Positions 25,838-34,878 of a stretch of DNA of 64,000 bases are shown piece after piece (position 1 is the stretch's first letter; the number at the start of each line of letters is the position of its first letter). The stretch is taken from NCBI RefSeq assembly GCF_007991455.1, contig NZ_BJYJ01000002.1, positions 1 through 64,000 on the forward strand. The letters run 5' to 3'. This DNA comes from Chryseobacterium hagamense. Its GTDB lineage: Bacteria; Bacteroidota; Bacteroidia; Flavobacteriales; Weeksellaceae. The notes beneath the pieces are model-generated. The model was not told the DNA's origin. It was given only the letters and a program-made list of their open reading frames with translations, and did no database searches. The position numbers and the translations under genes were made by a program.

Positions 25838-26263
25838 TTAATTGCTGATTTTGAATAAATTGGAGGTTCCTCTGGCGATCAGGCGGGTTTTGTCCGCATT
25901 CCAGATTTCGCATTCTGCGTTTACAAACTGCTTTCCTCTCTTGATGATTTTTGTTTCGGCGATAATAGGATCGTTTTCTCTGGCGGTTGAAAAATAATCA
26001 ATGCTGTTGTTGATGGTGACAATAAAAGTTTCTTCATTCAGGGAAAACATCGTCGCGCCGATGATGTCATCCATGATCGCAGCAGTTACGCCCCCGTGAA
26101 GATTGCCCATCGGGTTCAGCCATTCCTGCCTAACGGTATACTGAAATTCGATCCGGCCTTCTTGCGCAGACAGTACCACCGGATTCAGCCACTTCATAAA
26201 CGGAGAAGGGGAAGCCGTAAATTCTTTTCCGGTAAAGCTTTTCAGGACTGCTAGTTTATCCAT
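25838..26263 (-). CDS. PaaI-type hotdog-fold thioesterase
   Basis: A protein of 141 residues with the hotdog thioesterase core: QEWLNPMGNLHGGVTAAIMDDIIGATMF is the PaaI/YbgC-like NxxGxxHGG signature with an acidic residue in the following helix (AIMDD). It would hydrolyse acyl- or phenylacyl-CoA/ACP thioesters. I prefer the ATG at 26263 (MDKLAVL), one base after the TetR stop; ATG at 26275 (MKYNMDKL) overlapping TetR is equally possible. Its stop touches fabF's start, indicating tight translational coupling and a shared pathway in acyl-chain metabolism. Confidence 0.85.
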   Translation of the reverse strand: MDKLAVLKSFTGKEFTASPSPFMKWLNPVVLSAQEGRIEFQYTVRQEWLNPMGNLHGGVTAAIMDDIIGATMFSLNEETFIVTINNSIDYFSTARENDPIIAETKIIKRGKQFVNAECEIWNADKTRLIARGTSNLFKISN

Positions 26264-26264
26264 A

Positions 26265-26888
26265 TTATATTTCATTTTTATTTTTTGAAGATGCCGTTGC
26301 CAGTTCGGTATCGATAATTTTGAGGATCCGGTCCAGTGCAAAATTCAGGAATTTCTCATCGCCTGTGGTCTTGGATAACAGGATTCCGCCTTCAATCATC
26401 ATGACAAACAGCGAGGCATATTCCTCCGCATCCGGCTCTTCATCCAGCTCCCCGGTTTTCTGGCCCCGGGCAATGACTTCCGAGATCTTGGCCATCCATT
26501 CTTCAAAGGATTTCTTTACCTGATCTTTCAGATCCGGAAACGTATCGTCGGCTTCCGTTGCCGCATTCATCAGCGGACATCCGCCATCCAGAAATACCGA
26601 ATGCCAGTTTTTTCTGTAAAAGGAGACAAAAGCATATAATTTATCAACGGCAGTCGGAAATTCGTCACTGAAGGCAGAGACCATGTTTGCTTTCAATGAA
26701 CCTGCATTGTACCGGTAAGCTTCGAGGGCCAGCCGGTCTTTATTTTCAAAATTGCCGTAGATGCTGCCCTTCGTTAATCCGGTCGCTTCGGAAATATCGG
26801 ATAAAGACGTGGAAATATAGCCTTTGGTATTAAACAAAGAAGCTGTTTTCTCAATGATGAATTGTTTTGTCTTTTCCGCTTTCGACAT
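26265..26888 (-). CDS. TetR/AcrR-family transcriptional repressor
   Basis: A 207-residue regulator with the N-terminal TetR helix-turn-helix (TKQFIIEKTASLFNTKGYISTSLSDISEATGLTKGSIYGNFENKDRLALEAY) and a ligand-binding C-terminal domain (about 70-195, DGGCPLMNAATEADDT). First gene of the operon with thioesterase and fabF. A perfect 22-bp palindrome just upstream is the evident operator, giving autoregulation of the whole operon. A lipid or acyl-CoA ligand is an inference from the neighbouring genes. Confidence 0.92.
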   Translation of the reverse strand: MSKAEKTKQFIIEKTASLFNTKGYISTSLSDISEATGLTKGSIYGNFENKDRLALEAYRYNAGSLKANMVSAFSDEFPTAVDKLYAFVSFYRKNWHSVFLDGGCPLMNAATEADDTFPDLKDQVKKSFEEWMAKISEVIARGQKTGELDEEPDAEEYASLFVMMIEGGILLSKTTGDEKFLNFALDRILKIIDTELATASSKNKNEI

Positions 26889-26905
26889 CCGGCTGAATCA
26901 GGATA

Positions 26906-26938
26906 CAAAGATATAAAAATATACCGATCGGTATATTT
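26906..26938 (-). promoter_or_regulatory. TetR operator and promoter
   Basis: A perfect 22-bp palindrome at 26917-26938 has half-site AAATATACCGA and is centred between 26927 and 26928. It lies immediately upstream of a minus-strand TATCTTTG -7 box (26913-26906), so a bound dimer blocks polymerase. Confidence 0.8.
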
Positions 26939-26989
26939 ATTTGACCGAATTTTTTCCTGAATGAAACCTGATGGGTTTTTAAAACGGAA

Positions 26990-27013
26990 AAAACGGGCCG
27001 AAAGCCCGTTTTT
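26990..27013. terminator. Terminator after OsmC-type gene
   Basis: AAAACGGGC (26990-26998), CGAAA, GCCCGTTTTT (27004-27013). The bases just before it (AACCTGATGGGTTTTTAAAAC, 26965-26985) look like a decayed family B tail. Confidence 0.75.
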
Positions 27014-27062
27014 ATTGATATCCAGGTAAGATTAAGGCTGGATAAATCTTTTATGAATTGTA

Positions 27063-27482
27063 TTAATTAGCCAGCGTTGCCTGCAGGGTAATCTCAAAGT
27101 TGAAGGCGGCACTTACCGGACATCCTTCTTCTGCGATTTTAGCATATTTCTGGAATTCTTCTTCAGAAATTCCCGGAACTTTTGCCGTTAACGTAAGTTC
27201 GGATTTTGTAATTTTTCCGGCACTAGGATCCAAAGTAATCACGGATTTTGTTGTTAATTCCTCAGGAGTAAAACCTGCCTGTGAAAGCTCTGCGCTCAGT
27301 TTCATCGTAAAACATCCCGCATGTGCTGCTGCCAGCAATTCTTCAGGGTTGGTTCCTGTTCCATCTTCAAAACGGCTGTTGAAAGAGTACTGGGTCTGAT
27401 TTAATGTGGTACTTTGGGTCGTTAAATGTCCTTTTCCTTCTTTGATGGTACCGTTCCAGACGGCAGTTGCATTACGTTTCAT
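27063..27482 (-). CDS. OsmC/Ohr-family peroxiredoxin
   Basis: A 139-residue thiol peroxidase of the OsmC subgroup that reduces organic hydroperoxides. The two redox cysteines are Cys57 in [13 protein letters not shown] and Cys121 in [23 protein letters not shown] is the OsmC-type signature and length is standard. It is cytoplasmic. It is probably transcribed alone, being bounded by a terminator at 26990-27013 and by a 325-base gap upstream. Confidence 0.94.
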   Translation of the reverse strand: MKRNATAVWNGTIKEGKGHLTTQSTTLNQTQYSFNSRFEDGTGTNPEELLAAAHAGCFTMKLSAELSQAGFTPEELTTKSVITLDPSAGKITKSELTLTAKVPGISEEEFQKYAKIAEEGCPVSAAFNFEITLQATLAN

Positions 27483-27807
27483 ATTGTTTTTAATTTATTA
27501 TGGTTAACTGTATTGTTCTGATAAGATAAAGGTATAGCAGATATTATTCCGAAGCGTTAGATAAAAAGCTAAATCCTGTACTTTTTTACGAAATATAATT
27601 TTTTTGAAGTGAGCAGGTGTACTTCCGGTTTTAACAGTGAAAAGACGGTTGAAATAAAAGAAGGCTTGTAATCAGTTTTTTGCATTGATCTTCAGGAATA
27701 AGCATCTTCGGTGATGGATTTCTTTAGGAAAAATAAAATAAAGCATGGCTCCGGAAATTCAGGATCCTGAAACCATACTCTTATCATCAGATAGGGAATG
27801 TCCAAAA
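27483..27807. other. Intergenic gap with one hairpin
   Basis: No gene supported. TTCAGGATCCTGAA (27758-27771) is a perfect 14-bp palindrome inside a longer ATGG...CCAT pairing and may end the TonB receptor transcript. The rest is AT-rich and probably holds the OsmC-gene promoter. Confidence 0.5.
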
Positions 27808-30468
27808 CTAAAAACTCACATCCAGCCCCACATAAAAATTCGCTTTCATAACCGGAGCGTAGACCATTCCGCCGTCGAAATAATTTCCGAAAGGATTCTT
27901 CACCTCCAAGATTGAATTTTTCTGGTAATACGAAGTGAGGTTTTCACCACCGAGATAGGCCCTGATTTTTTTATTGAAGTTCTTTGAAATCTGGGCATTC
28001 AGAACCGCATAGGATCCGGAGTATGCCGGAAGCTGAAATTCAGCAGGGTTGGAGGACGTATCCGGCAGCCTCTGCTTCCCGACTGCATTCAGGGTGGCAT
28101 CGAAACTCCAGAATCCGCCTTTGTTGTTTTTATTGGTTGCGTAGGCTAAATTTACAAACCCTCTTTGCTTTGCCATGAAAGGGACTGCTCTCCTTCCGTT
28201 TAGGTAATCGGCCTGAACATCGTAATATTTGTAAGCCAGCCGGACCTCAAAATTCTTGAACGGCATAAAATCCCACTGCGTCTGGAATGAGTTGGCAAAT
28301 GATTTTCCTTCAAGGTTGTAAAAGACCAGCTGCTGGGGGGAACGGTCGAGATCCGCCATCACCTGATCCTGGAAATCGGTCCTGAAAAAATCGGCCATAA
28401 CGGTTGATTTTCTGCCGAAGATTTTAAATTCCTGCTGCAGGCTGGCTCCGTAGTTCCACGCAATTTCAGGCTTCAGTCCGTAGATGTTGCCGCCATTCTG
28501 CAGGATCTGAATGTTTCTGTTAGAGGCAAAATATGCTTGGCTTTCTGCAAAAACATTGGCTGTCCTGAAACCTCTTCCTGCGGAAAGTCTCAGGATGGTC
28601 TGCGGCGTAAAATCATATTTGAAATTCAGTCTTGGCGTAAACTGTGTTCCTGCCAGGTTGTGGAAATCCACCCGTGCACCGGCTACCAGTGTATATTTCA
28701 TTCCGGTTAAGGTATATTCCGCAAACGCCCCGGGAACAATTTCGTTTCTTTTGAAATTTGCCGTTAGATAAGTTTCGTCATAATCATCGTACATAAAGCT
28801 TGCTCCGGCTTTGTACTTATGATTGGTATTGCCTAAAATACTTTCAAAAATAAGATTGGAATAATACGTCTGTTGCTTTCCTGAGTAATTTCTCAATCCG
28901 AAGAAGCTGTCCTGCTGATGATAGGTGTACTGGTTCATCCAGCCTAAGCTTTGATAGGGTTTCCCTTTAAAGACATAGCCGGTTTTATTCCATGCCTGGA
29001 ATCTGGAAATATCGATGCTTACCCCATAGAGTGATTGCTTTTCCTGAGGGACTTTTTTATCGAAACCGATCTGCCCAGAAGTCCTTTCATCCTTAATAAA
29101 ATTAATCCCGAAATGCGACCCCAGTCCCGATTTTTCCAGATCGTTGTAGTTGAGCAGGTAAGCGGCATTCAGCTGGGTTCCTTTCGGCCGGTCCAGAAAA
29201 CCGTCGTCATTCATATCGGTATCTCCAAAGGTACCGTTTCCGTGAAGCAGGAAGGTCTGCGACCATTTTTCATTGACCGGCGAAACGCTGGTGATATTGG
29301 CTTCGGTTCTTCCGTTGAAATCGGCAAAGAGGTTGAGGGAAGTTCCTGGCTCCTTGGCATTTTTCAGCAATTCCGTATTGATCTGTCCGGTGATGCTTTC
29401 GTAGCCGTTGGATACCGTACTTCCGCCTTTCGTCAGCTGGATGCTCTCAATCCATCGTCCCGGGATAAAACTCAGTCCGTACGCAGAAGCCAGTCCTCTG
29501 ATCTCAGGAAGCAGCTCTTTCGTTAAGCTGGTGTATTTCTGATCCAGCCCCAGCATTTTCAGCTGTTTGGTTCCCGTCACGGCATTGCTGAAAGAGACAT
29601 CTACCGTGGCGTTGGTTTCAAAGCTTTCGGAAAGGTTGCAGCAGGCGGCTTTCAACAGTTCCTTTTTATCGATGTTAAAAACCAGTCCGGCCTCCTTTTT
29701 CTGTAATGATGTGGCTGCTTTGGATCCCGTTACCGTAACGCCTTCAATATCTTTCCCGGCAACATGCCCCGTATTGGGTACCGCATGTTCTTCTGCTTCT
29801 TCTAAATGTACTTTTGGGTTAGCTTCCCCGAAAGGAATTGCCCGGTCATACAGGCAGCAGGAGGGGAGGTTTTTATACGTATTGTCACCGGATCTGTACT
29901 TTTCGTTATCGTGGCCTGCCTCCGCTATTTTATTTAAAATTTTATCGGATGAGGTTTTAGCAGGATCAAAATGCAGGGTTACGATCTGGGTTTCCGCATT
30001 CCATCCGGCAGCATCGGCACCGGCATCTTTAGCAGCTTTCTCAATCCGGGCCTTGCAGGATTCGCAGTTGCCTTTTACATAAAATTCATTTTCATTTTTT
30101 ACAGGGTGATCATGCTTTTCGGTTGGTACAGTCTGAGTATCCCGTTCATAACGGCAGCACTCGGGAAGGGTCTGATAGCTGATTTCGGAAGCTTTGAATT
30201 TTTCATTGTCGTGGCCGGCATCAGCCACTTCTTTTAAAATTCCGTCTGCGGAAACGGTGTTTTCGGTTTCTATGGTTAGCGTCTGAAGGTCTACGGAATA
30301 AACCGCCGTTTTTGCTCCTGCTTTTCTGGCGGTACTTTCAATCCTCTCCTTGCACATATTGCAGTTTCCTTTTACCGTAAAACGGTTTTTAGGAAGATTC
30401 TGGGCAGATATAAACGGGGCAGATACTAAGAATATACCAAGAATCATCCTGGAAATATATAATCTCAT
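27808..30468 (-). CDS. TonB-dependent receptor with two N-terminal HMA domains
   Basis: An 886-residue outer-membrane receptor. After the signal peptide (1-22) come two heavy-metal-associated domains with KGNCNMCKER (Cys36, Cys39) and KGNCESCKAR (Cys135, Cys138). Each ends in a double-Cys motif: LPECCRYER (Cys104-105) and LPSCCLYDR (Cys204-205). Then follow a plug domain (about 255-350, with AACCNLSESFETNATVDVSF) and a beta-barrel ending NFYVGLDVSF. HMA domains bind Cu(I) and similar soft metals, so import or sensing of copper is the natural inference; zinc or a chelated metal are alternatives. It is downstream of a Cys/His-rich exported protein in the same direction. The 28-residue double-Cys spacing is repeated almost exactly, showing domain duplication. 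Confidence 0.9.
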   Translation of the reverse strand: MRLYISRMILGIFLVSAPFISAQNLPKNRFTVKGNCNMCKERIESTARKAGAKTAVYSVDLQTLTIETENTVSADGILKEVADAGHDNEKFKASEISYQTLPECCRYERDTQTVPTEKHDHPVKNENEFYVKGNCESCKARIEKAAKDAGADAAGWNAETQIVTLHFDPAKTSSDKILNKIAEAGHDNEKYRSGDNTYKNLPSCCLYDRAIPFGEANPKVHLEEAEEHAVPNTGHVAGKDIEGVTVTGSKAATSLQKKEAGLVFNIDKKELLKAACCNLSESFETNATVDVSFSNAVTGTKQLKMLGLDQKYTSLTKELLPEIRGLASAYGLSFIPGRWIESIQLTKGGSTVSNGYESITGQINTELLKNAKEPGTSLNLFADFNGRTEANITSVSPVNEKWSQTFLLHGNGTFGDTDMNDDGFLDRPKGTQLNAAYLLNYNDLEKSGLGSHFGINFIKDERTSGQIGFDKKVPQEKQSLYGVSIDISRFQAWNKTGYVFKGKPYQSLGWMNQYTYHQQDSFFGLRNYSGKQQTYYSNLIFESILGNTNHKYKAGASFMYDDYDETYLTANFKRNEIVPGAFAEYTLTGMKYTLVAGARVDFHNLAGTQFTPRLNFKYDFTPQTILRLSAGRGFRTANVFAESQAYFASNRNIQILQNGGNIYGLKPEIAWNYGASLQQEFKIFGRKSTVMADFFRTDFQDQVMADLDRSPQQLVFYNLEGKSFANSFQTQWDFMPFKNFEVRLAYKYYDVQADYLNGRRAVPFMAKQRGFVNLAYATNKNNKGGFWSFDATLNAVGKQRLPDTSSNPAEFQLPAYSGSYAVLNAQISKNFNKKIRAYLGGENLTSYYQKNSILEVKNPFGNYFDGGMVYAPVMKANFYVGLDVSF

Positions 30469-30577
30469 GGGTTTAAAAAATTTAGATTAATTAAATTAAC
30501 TGCAGCAGTAGAGCGATTTAATCATCTGATAATCATTGATGACTTTCCAAACTGGTGCATTGTTGAATTTTGTTTGA

Positions 30578-30952
30578 TTAACCTATTTTCGGCGGTTGCC
30601 AGATCTCTTTTAAACGGTCTGAAAAATAAGGGTCCGAGTATCCGAACGGTAAGTTTTTATCGGATTGGTAATATGGAATCTCCGCCTGCGAATTCTTTAA
30701 CCATGGCGTTTCGATATAAGTGTAGCAGGTAACGCAGGCAGAACAGCAATCGTCATTGCATGAGGACTGCGTTTGTTCCTTACCATGGTTTTCCTTGGAG
30801 TGTTGCTGATGCTGATGGTCCTTCTTGCAGCAGCTCATTTCAGAATCCTTTTTGCAGCAGGTTTCCTGCATATTCTGAGCATAGAAATTATCTTTAGGAA
30901 CCAGAAAAGTTCCCAAACAGAAAATAAGTGTTATGATCTGCCATAATTTCAT
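30578..30952 (-). CDS. Cys/His-rich exported protein, probable metal binder
   Basis: A 124-residue protein with a signal peptide (about 1-26, ending FYAQ). It has clusters ETCCKKDSEMSCCKKDHQHQQHSKENHG and SSCNDDCCSACVTCYTY: ten cysteines and several histidines within 60 residues. This composition fits chelation of copper or zinc outside the cytoplasm. It lies 109 bases upstream of the HMA-TonB receptor and 18 bases after the HGxPxHxC lipoprotein, all on one strand, so the three probably form one operon. Not a recognised enzyme. Confidence 0.78.
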   Translation of the reverse strand: MKLWQIITLIFCLGTFLVPKDNFYAQNMQETCCKKDSEMSCCKKDHQHQQHSKENHGKEQTQSSCNDDCCSACVTCYTYIETPWLKNSQAEIPYYQSDKNLPFGYSDPYFSDRLKEIWQPPKIG

Positions 30953-30970
30953 GTGGCAAAAGTACGAAAT

Positions 30971-31606
30971 TTACGGCAAAGCTTCACCAACTTTTACGGC
31001 GCAGTTGTGCCAGGGTTCTCCATGCGGAGGGTTTACTGCCGGTTTGGGTCCCGTAGGTGCCGGTGCGGAAGCCGGAGAAGGTGTATTTTGTGCCACTACC
31101 TGAGCCGGTTGCTGTGTGGTAGCCGGTTTGCTGTTGAGCGGTTGTCCGACGGGAATATCGCACCGGTGTCCCGGTTCGCCGTGAAGGGGATTCATGCCTT
31201 TCGCGGTTACGGTTTTTGCTTTTCCGCTTTTATCAACGGTGAATTTTCCGGGCTGCATGGCATTCGGGTCGATCCGGATGGCCTGTCCCTGCTGGGTATT
31301 GACCGATATATTCTGTGCATTCTGTTGTTGGGGAGCCGAATTTAGGGGCTGTCCCACCGGGATGTCACACCGGTGGCCCGGCTGTCCGTGAGGCGGATTC
31401 ATCCCGGCAGCTGTTACGGCTGACGTTCCGGAACCGGAAGCGGTAATGCCCGCCTGATCCATCAGAGAAGCTTTCGGAGCCTGGACTACAGGAGCAGCCG
31501 GTTGTTCAATGCCTGCTTCTTCCGTAATATAGGTGGCTCTTTCGTCTTTTTTACAGGAAACGGCTAGTATGGATAAGGTCATCAGACCCAGTAAGGTATT
31601 CTTCAT
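30971..31606 (-). CDS. Lipoprotein with three HGxPxHxC repeats
   Basis: A 211-residue lipoprotein: lipobox LAVSC (Cys18), then KKDE. Three copies of a motif of the form NPPHGQPGHRCDIPVGQPL lie at about residues 69-90, 138-159 and 191-211; the third is NPPHGEPWHNCAVKVGEAL. The linkers between them are Pro/Gln/Ala-rich and probably disordered. The invariant His, His and Cys in each repeat suggest metal (or heme) ligation. I start at ATG 31606 (MKNTLLG); a longer frame begins at 31624. First of the probable metal operon, downstream of the response regulator at 31676. The function is unknown beyond this. Confidence 0.78.
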   Translation of the reverse strand: MKNTLLGLMTLSILAVSCKKDERATYITEEAGIEQPAAPVVQAPKASLMDQAGITASGSGTSAVTAAGMNPPHGQPGHRCDIPVGQPLNSAPQQQNAQNISVNTQQGQAIRIDPNAMQPGKFTVDKSGKAKTVTAKGMNPLHGEPGHRCDIPVGQPLNSKPATTQQPAQVVAQNTPSPASAPAPTGPKPAVNPPHGEPWHNCAVKVGEALP

Positions 31607-31675
31607 ATAAAACAAAATTAGCAAAACATTTTGAATTGCTTTGCTAATTTTATTTTTATAATCGATATCTACGAA

Positions 31676-32362
31676 TTAATTCTTAACCAAAAGGCGGAAT
31701 CCCTCACCATGAACGTTGATGATTTCCAGTCCTTCGTCGTCTTTCAGCAGCTTGCGGAGCTTCGCGATATAAACGTCCATGCTTCTTGCCGTAAAATAGT
31801 TCTCTTTTTTCCAGATTTTCCTTAATGCAAGATCCCTCGGCATAAAGTCGTTTCTGTGGATGCACAAAAGCTTCAGCAGCTCGTTTTCTTTCGGCGAAAG
31901 CTTGTACTCATTATCGCCGACCCGCAGCTGCCTCAACATCGAATCGAAGAAAATATTACTGATCTTGAACTGTTCCTGTTCTTCATTTTCAAGGGTCGAG
32001 CTTCTCTGAAGAATGGCTTTGATTTTATATAAAAGCAATTCCGTATCAAAAGGCTTGGTGATGTAATCATCGGCTCCCAGCTGGTAACCTTTCAGAATAT
32101 CCTCTCTCATATTTCTTGCGGTAAGGAAAATGATCGGTGTATTTTTATCGATTTTTTTAACGTCTTCAGCTAAGGAGAACCCATCTTTCTTCGGCATCAT
32201 TACATCGAAGATACAGATGTCGAATTCGTTTTCCGTAAATTCTTTCAATCCCTGTTCTCCGTCGGTAGCAAGAGTGACCTCGAAATTATTGATCGTTAAA
32301 TAATCCTTCAGCACTGCCCCGAAACTCTGGTCGTCTTCTACTAATAATATTCTGTTGCTCAT
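31676..32362 (-). CDS. OmpR-family response regulator (RprY-like)
   Basis: A 228-residue regulator: receiver domain with Asp53 in CIFDVMMPKKDGF, IIFLTARN and ITKPFD, then a winged helix (LSPKENELLKLLCIHRNDFMPRDLALRKIWKKENYFTARSMDVYIAKLRKLL). MMPKKDGFSLA and the general layout resemble Bacteroides RprY. The partner kinase is just upstream (83-base gap). The probable metal-binding operon starts about 70 bases downstream on the same strand, so it might be controlled by, or read through from, this unit. Confidence 0.92.
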   Translation of the reverse strand: MSNRILLVEDDQSFGAVLKDYLTINNFEVTLATDGEQGLKEFTENEFDICIFDVMMPKKDGFSLAEDVKKIDKNTPIIFLTARNMREDILKGYQLGADDYITKPFDTELLLYKIKAILQRSSTLENEEQEQFKISNIFFDSMLRQLRVGDNEYKLSPKENELLKLLCIHRNDFMPRDLALRKIWKKENYFTARSMDVYIAKLRKLLKDDEGLEIINVHGEGFRLLVKN

Positions 32363-32445
32363 AGTTTTAAATTATTAAAGTTAATAATCAGAATGAACCC
32401 GTCACTCTTTTCTTCCTGTATTTTGTTTTTGGTTTATTTTTTTAA

Positions 32446-33993
32446 TCAGCTCATTGGCAGCTTGATGGTAAATGTGCTCCCATTTCCTTTATGGGAATCT
32501 ACAATAATCTGTCCTTTATGAAGTTCTACAATTTTTTTTACATAGGAAAGGCCCAGTCCCTGTCCTTTCACATTATGGATGTTTCCGGTTTCTTCCCTGA
32601 AAAATTTCTCGAAAATTTTGGTTTTATTCTGGGTTTCCATGCCCATTCCTTTATCGGAAACCTCGATCACATAGAAATGGCCTTCGTTTTTGGTCCGGAT
32701 CGTAATTTCCGGCGCTTCCGGCGAATACTTGTTGGCATTATCCAGAAGGTTCACCAGCATATTGGAAATATGGAATTCGTCTATTTTAAAAGTATAATGG
32801 GTCGCATTGAACTCCTGGATCAGCTTTCCGTTTCTCTGCTGAACAATCAAGTTAAAAGATTCCGTTGTCCTTCGGATCAGCTCCCGTACATTGGTTTCTC
32901 TAAGAAACAGTTTCACTTCGTTTCTTTCCAGTTTCGACATGTTCAGAACATTTTCCACCTGCTTTTTCATCCTCAGGTTTTCCTGCTTGATCAGTTCCGA
33001 ATAATATTTTACCTTATCCGGATTGGTCGCAATCTTGTCGTTGGCCAGGGAATCGGTAGCCACGGAAATCGTTGCCAGCGGCGTCTTGAACTCGTGGGAC
33101 ATATTGTTGATGAAATCCGTCTTTACTTCTGCCAGCTTTTTCTGCTTCATCATATAATTAATGGAAATAATGTAAATTCCCAGGATCGTCAGCAGGGAAA
33201 GAAAAGTTCCCAGCAGCATCGGCCAGTTATTCATCGCCAGTGAATAGTCTTTCTTTGGGAAAACGAGGGCCAGACTGTATAAAGTCCTTTCCTTTTGGTC
33301 TGTAAACAGCGGATAGCTGTATGTATTGTTGTCTTTCCGTTCTTTATAATCCCTGCTCACTACTTTCGTGAGGTTGTTATTCTTATCAATGATCCCGTAT
33401 CCGAACTTGGCAGAAATACCCCGGATCCTGAGTTCTTTTGTGATCACGGAATCCAGCACCTGAGGATTTACCCTTTTTGAAATCGGGAGGTTATTCCCGA
33501 CGATCTTGGCATATTCCTTCATCGAGTAATCACCGTTTTCAATATCCTGATTCAGGTCTGCAGTAAGAATGCCGCGATCGGTCGTATCCCGTTTTATCTT
33601 ATAGGCCGCTTCGTCCGTGTATAATTTGGTAAGCTTGATCGAATCCCCTTTCTGGGAAATAGGGAGCTGGCTTTTTTCAATGATGTTCTTCAGGTAAATG
33701 ATCTGCCGTTGTTTCCCGGAATCCTCTACCTGCTGAATGGTCGTTAAAGTAGGCTGCTCACTGTTGGCCAGAATATTGTTCCTGAAATCTTTGTTCTCAA
33801 CGTTTAAATATTTATCGAGTTCGATTTCACCGATACTTTTTGTTGTTCCTTCCAATGCGGAATAGACTTTTGAGGAAAAATCCTGCTCCAGGGCACCATA
33901 ATAATTTTTCAGCCAATAAAACTGGAGCGTGACAAAGACAATCAGTGAAATCGTCATAAACACCGAAATTATTGGAATGAATTTATTATTCAT
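32446..33993 (-). CDS. Sensor histidine kinase (RprX-like)
   Basis: A 515-residue kinase: transmembrane helix at about 7-27, an extracytoplasmic sensor of about 220 residues, a second helix at about 254-277 (MLLGTFLSLLTILGIYIISINYM), no obvious HAMP, then HisKA with His300 in NNMSHEFKTPLATIS and an ATPase domain (LLDNANKYS, VSDKGMGM, KGQGLGLSYV). Partner of the response regulator at 31676. The signal is unknown; RprX-type kinases of Bacteroides affect envelope stress and sodium translocation genes. Confidence 0.92.
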   Translation of the reverse strand: MNNKFIPIISVFMTISLIVFVTLQFYWLKNYYGALEQDFSSKVYSALEGTTKSIGEIELDKYLNVENKDFRNNILANSEQPTLTTIQQVEDSGKQRQIIYLKNIIEKSQLPISQKGDSIKLTKLYTDEAAYKIKRDTTDRGILTADLNQDIENGDYSMKEYAKIVGNNLPISKRVNPQVLDSVITKELRIRGISAKFGYGIIDKNNNLTKVVSRDYKERKDNNTYSYPLFTDQKERTLYSLALVFPKKDYSLAMNNWPMLLGTFLSLLTILGIYIISINYMMKQKKLAEVKTDFINNMSHEFKTPLATISVATDSLANDKIATNPDKVKYYSELIKQENLRMKKQVENVLNMSKLERNEVKLFLRETNVRELIRRTTESFNLIVQQRNGKLIQEFNATHYTFKIDEFHISNMLVNLLDNANKYSPEAPEITIRTKNEGHFYVIEVSDKGMGMETQNKTKIFEKFFREETGNIHNVKGQGLGLSYVKKIVELHKGQIIVDSHKGNGSTFTIKLPMS

Positions 33994-34199
33994 TGCTTGT
34001 TTTTTAATAGTTTTTTAAAATAATGAATGTTAAAATTATTATTTTATGATTTGATAAACAAAAAATGAGCCGTTAAATTGTGTAATTTTTCTTAAAAATC
34101 TATTTTTTAACATTTAATTAGGAATTTTTGAAAGACGGTGCCGGGAAATTGGGGGGTACTGAAAATAAAATGTAGCTTTATATAAACAAAATATCTTTT

Positions 34200-34688
34200 A
34201 TGGAATCCAACATTATTTTTAACAAAGATTTTGATGCCAACAGCATCTATGTAATGAAAATCTATGATGCTGACGTATCAAAAGTCTGGGATTATTTTAC
34301 AAAATCCGAATTGCTGGACCAATGGTGGGGACCGAAACCCTGGAAATGCGAAACGAAGACCCAGGATTTTAAAGAAGGTGGCGTCTGGCTGTATGCAATG
34401 GCCGGACCGGACGGTGAACGGCATTATGCCAGAGTGAAATACGGGGAAATTACCGAACACCGGAGCTTCGACAGAACTGATGCTTTCTGTGATGAAAACG
34501 GAAATGCAAATCCTGACTTTCCGGAAGTGAAGTGGCTGTTCGGTTTTACGGGAGTGGAAGAAGGAACAAAAGTTATGGTCAATATCCATTTTCCGAACGG
34601 AGAATCTTTAAAGAATCTACTGGAAATGGGTTTTGAAGGAGGTTTTACCATGGGACTGACACAGTTGGAGGAAATTCTCAATAATTGA
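34200..34688 (+). CDS. SRPBCC/AHSA1-type START-fold protein
   Basis: A 162-residue protein of the Aha1 C-terminal-like (AHSA1/DUF1801-related) SRPBCC superfamily. It shows IYDADVSKVWDYFTKSELLDQWWGPKPWKCETKTQDFKEGGVWLYAMAGPDG and the terminal TMGLTQLEEIL helix. The fold has a hydrophobic pocket; bacterial members are often small stress or ligand-binding proteins of unknown role. It is a single gene, with a terminator at 34793-34828. The 206-base region upstream is very AT-rich and shows no convincing promoter box. Confidence 0.86.
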   Translation: MESNIIFNKDFDANSIYVMKIYDADVSKVWDYFTKSELLDQWWGPKPWKCETKTQDFKEGGVWLYAMAGPDGERHYARVKYGEITEHRSFDRTDAFCDENGNANPDFPEVKWLFGFTGVEEGTKVMVNIHFPNGESLKNLLEMGFEGGFTMGLTQLEEILNN

Positions 34689-34792
34689 AAATCATATAAT
34701 TTGAAAATTAAAAATAATAAGTCTTCTGAATCAATCATGCAGGTTGAATCGATAGTACGGAAGCCGTTCTCCGGATAAGGGTATAAAATCAT

Positions 34793-34828
34793 AAAAGTCC
34801 GTTTCACTGGTTGTGAGACGGACTTTTT
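34793..34828. terminator. Bidirectional terminator
   Basis: AAAAGTCCGTTTCAC pairs with GTGAGACGGACTTTTT around a TGGTT loop, with one mismatch. It lies between the SRPBCC gene and the opposing gene ending at 34879. Confidence 0.75.
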
Positions 34829-34878
34829 AATTTAAACAGTCTGGAAATCAATTTTCAAATTGGTCTATTCACCCGTCT

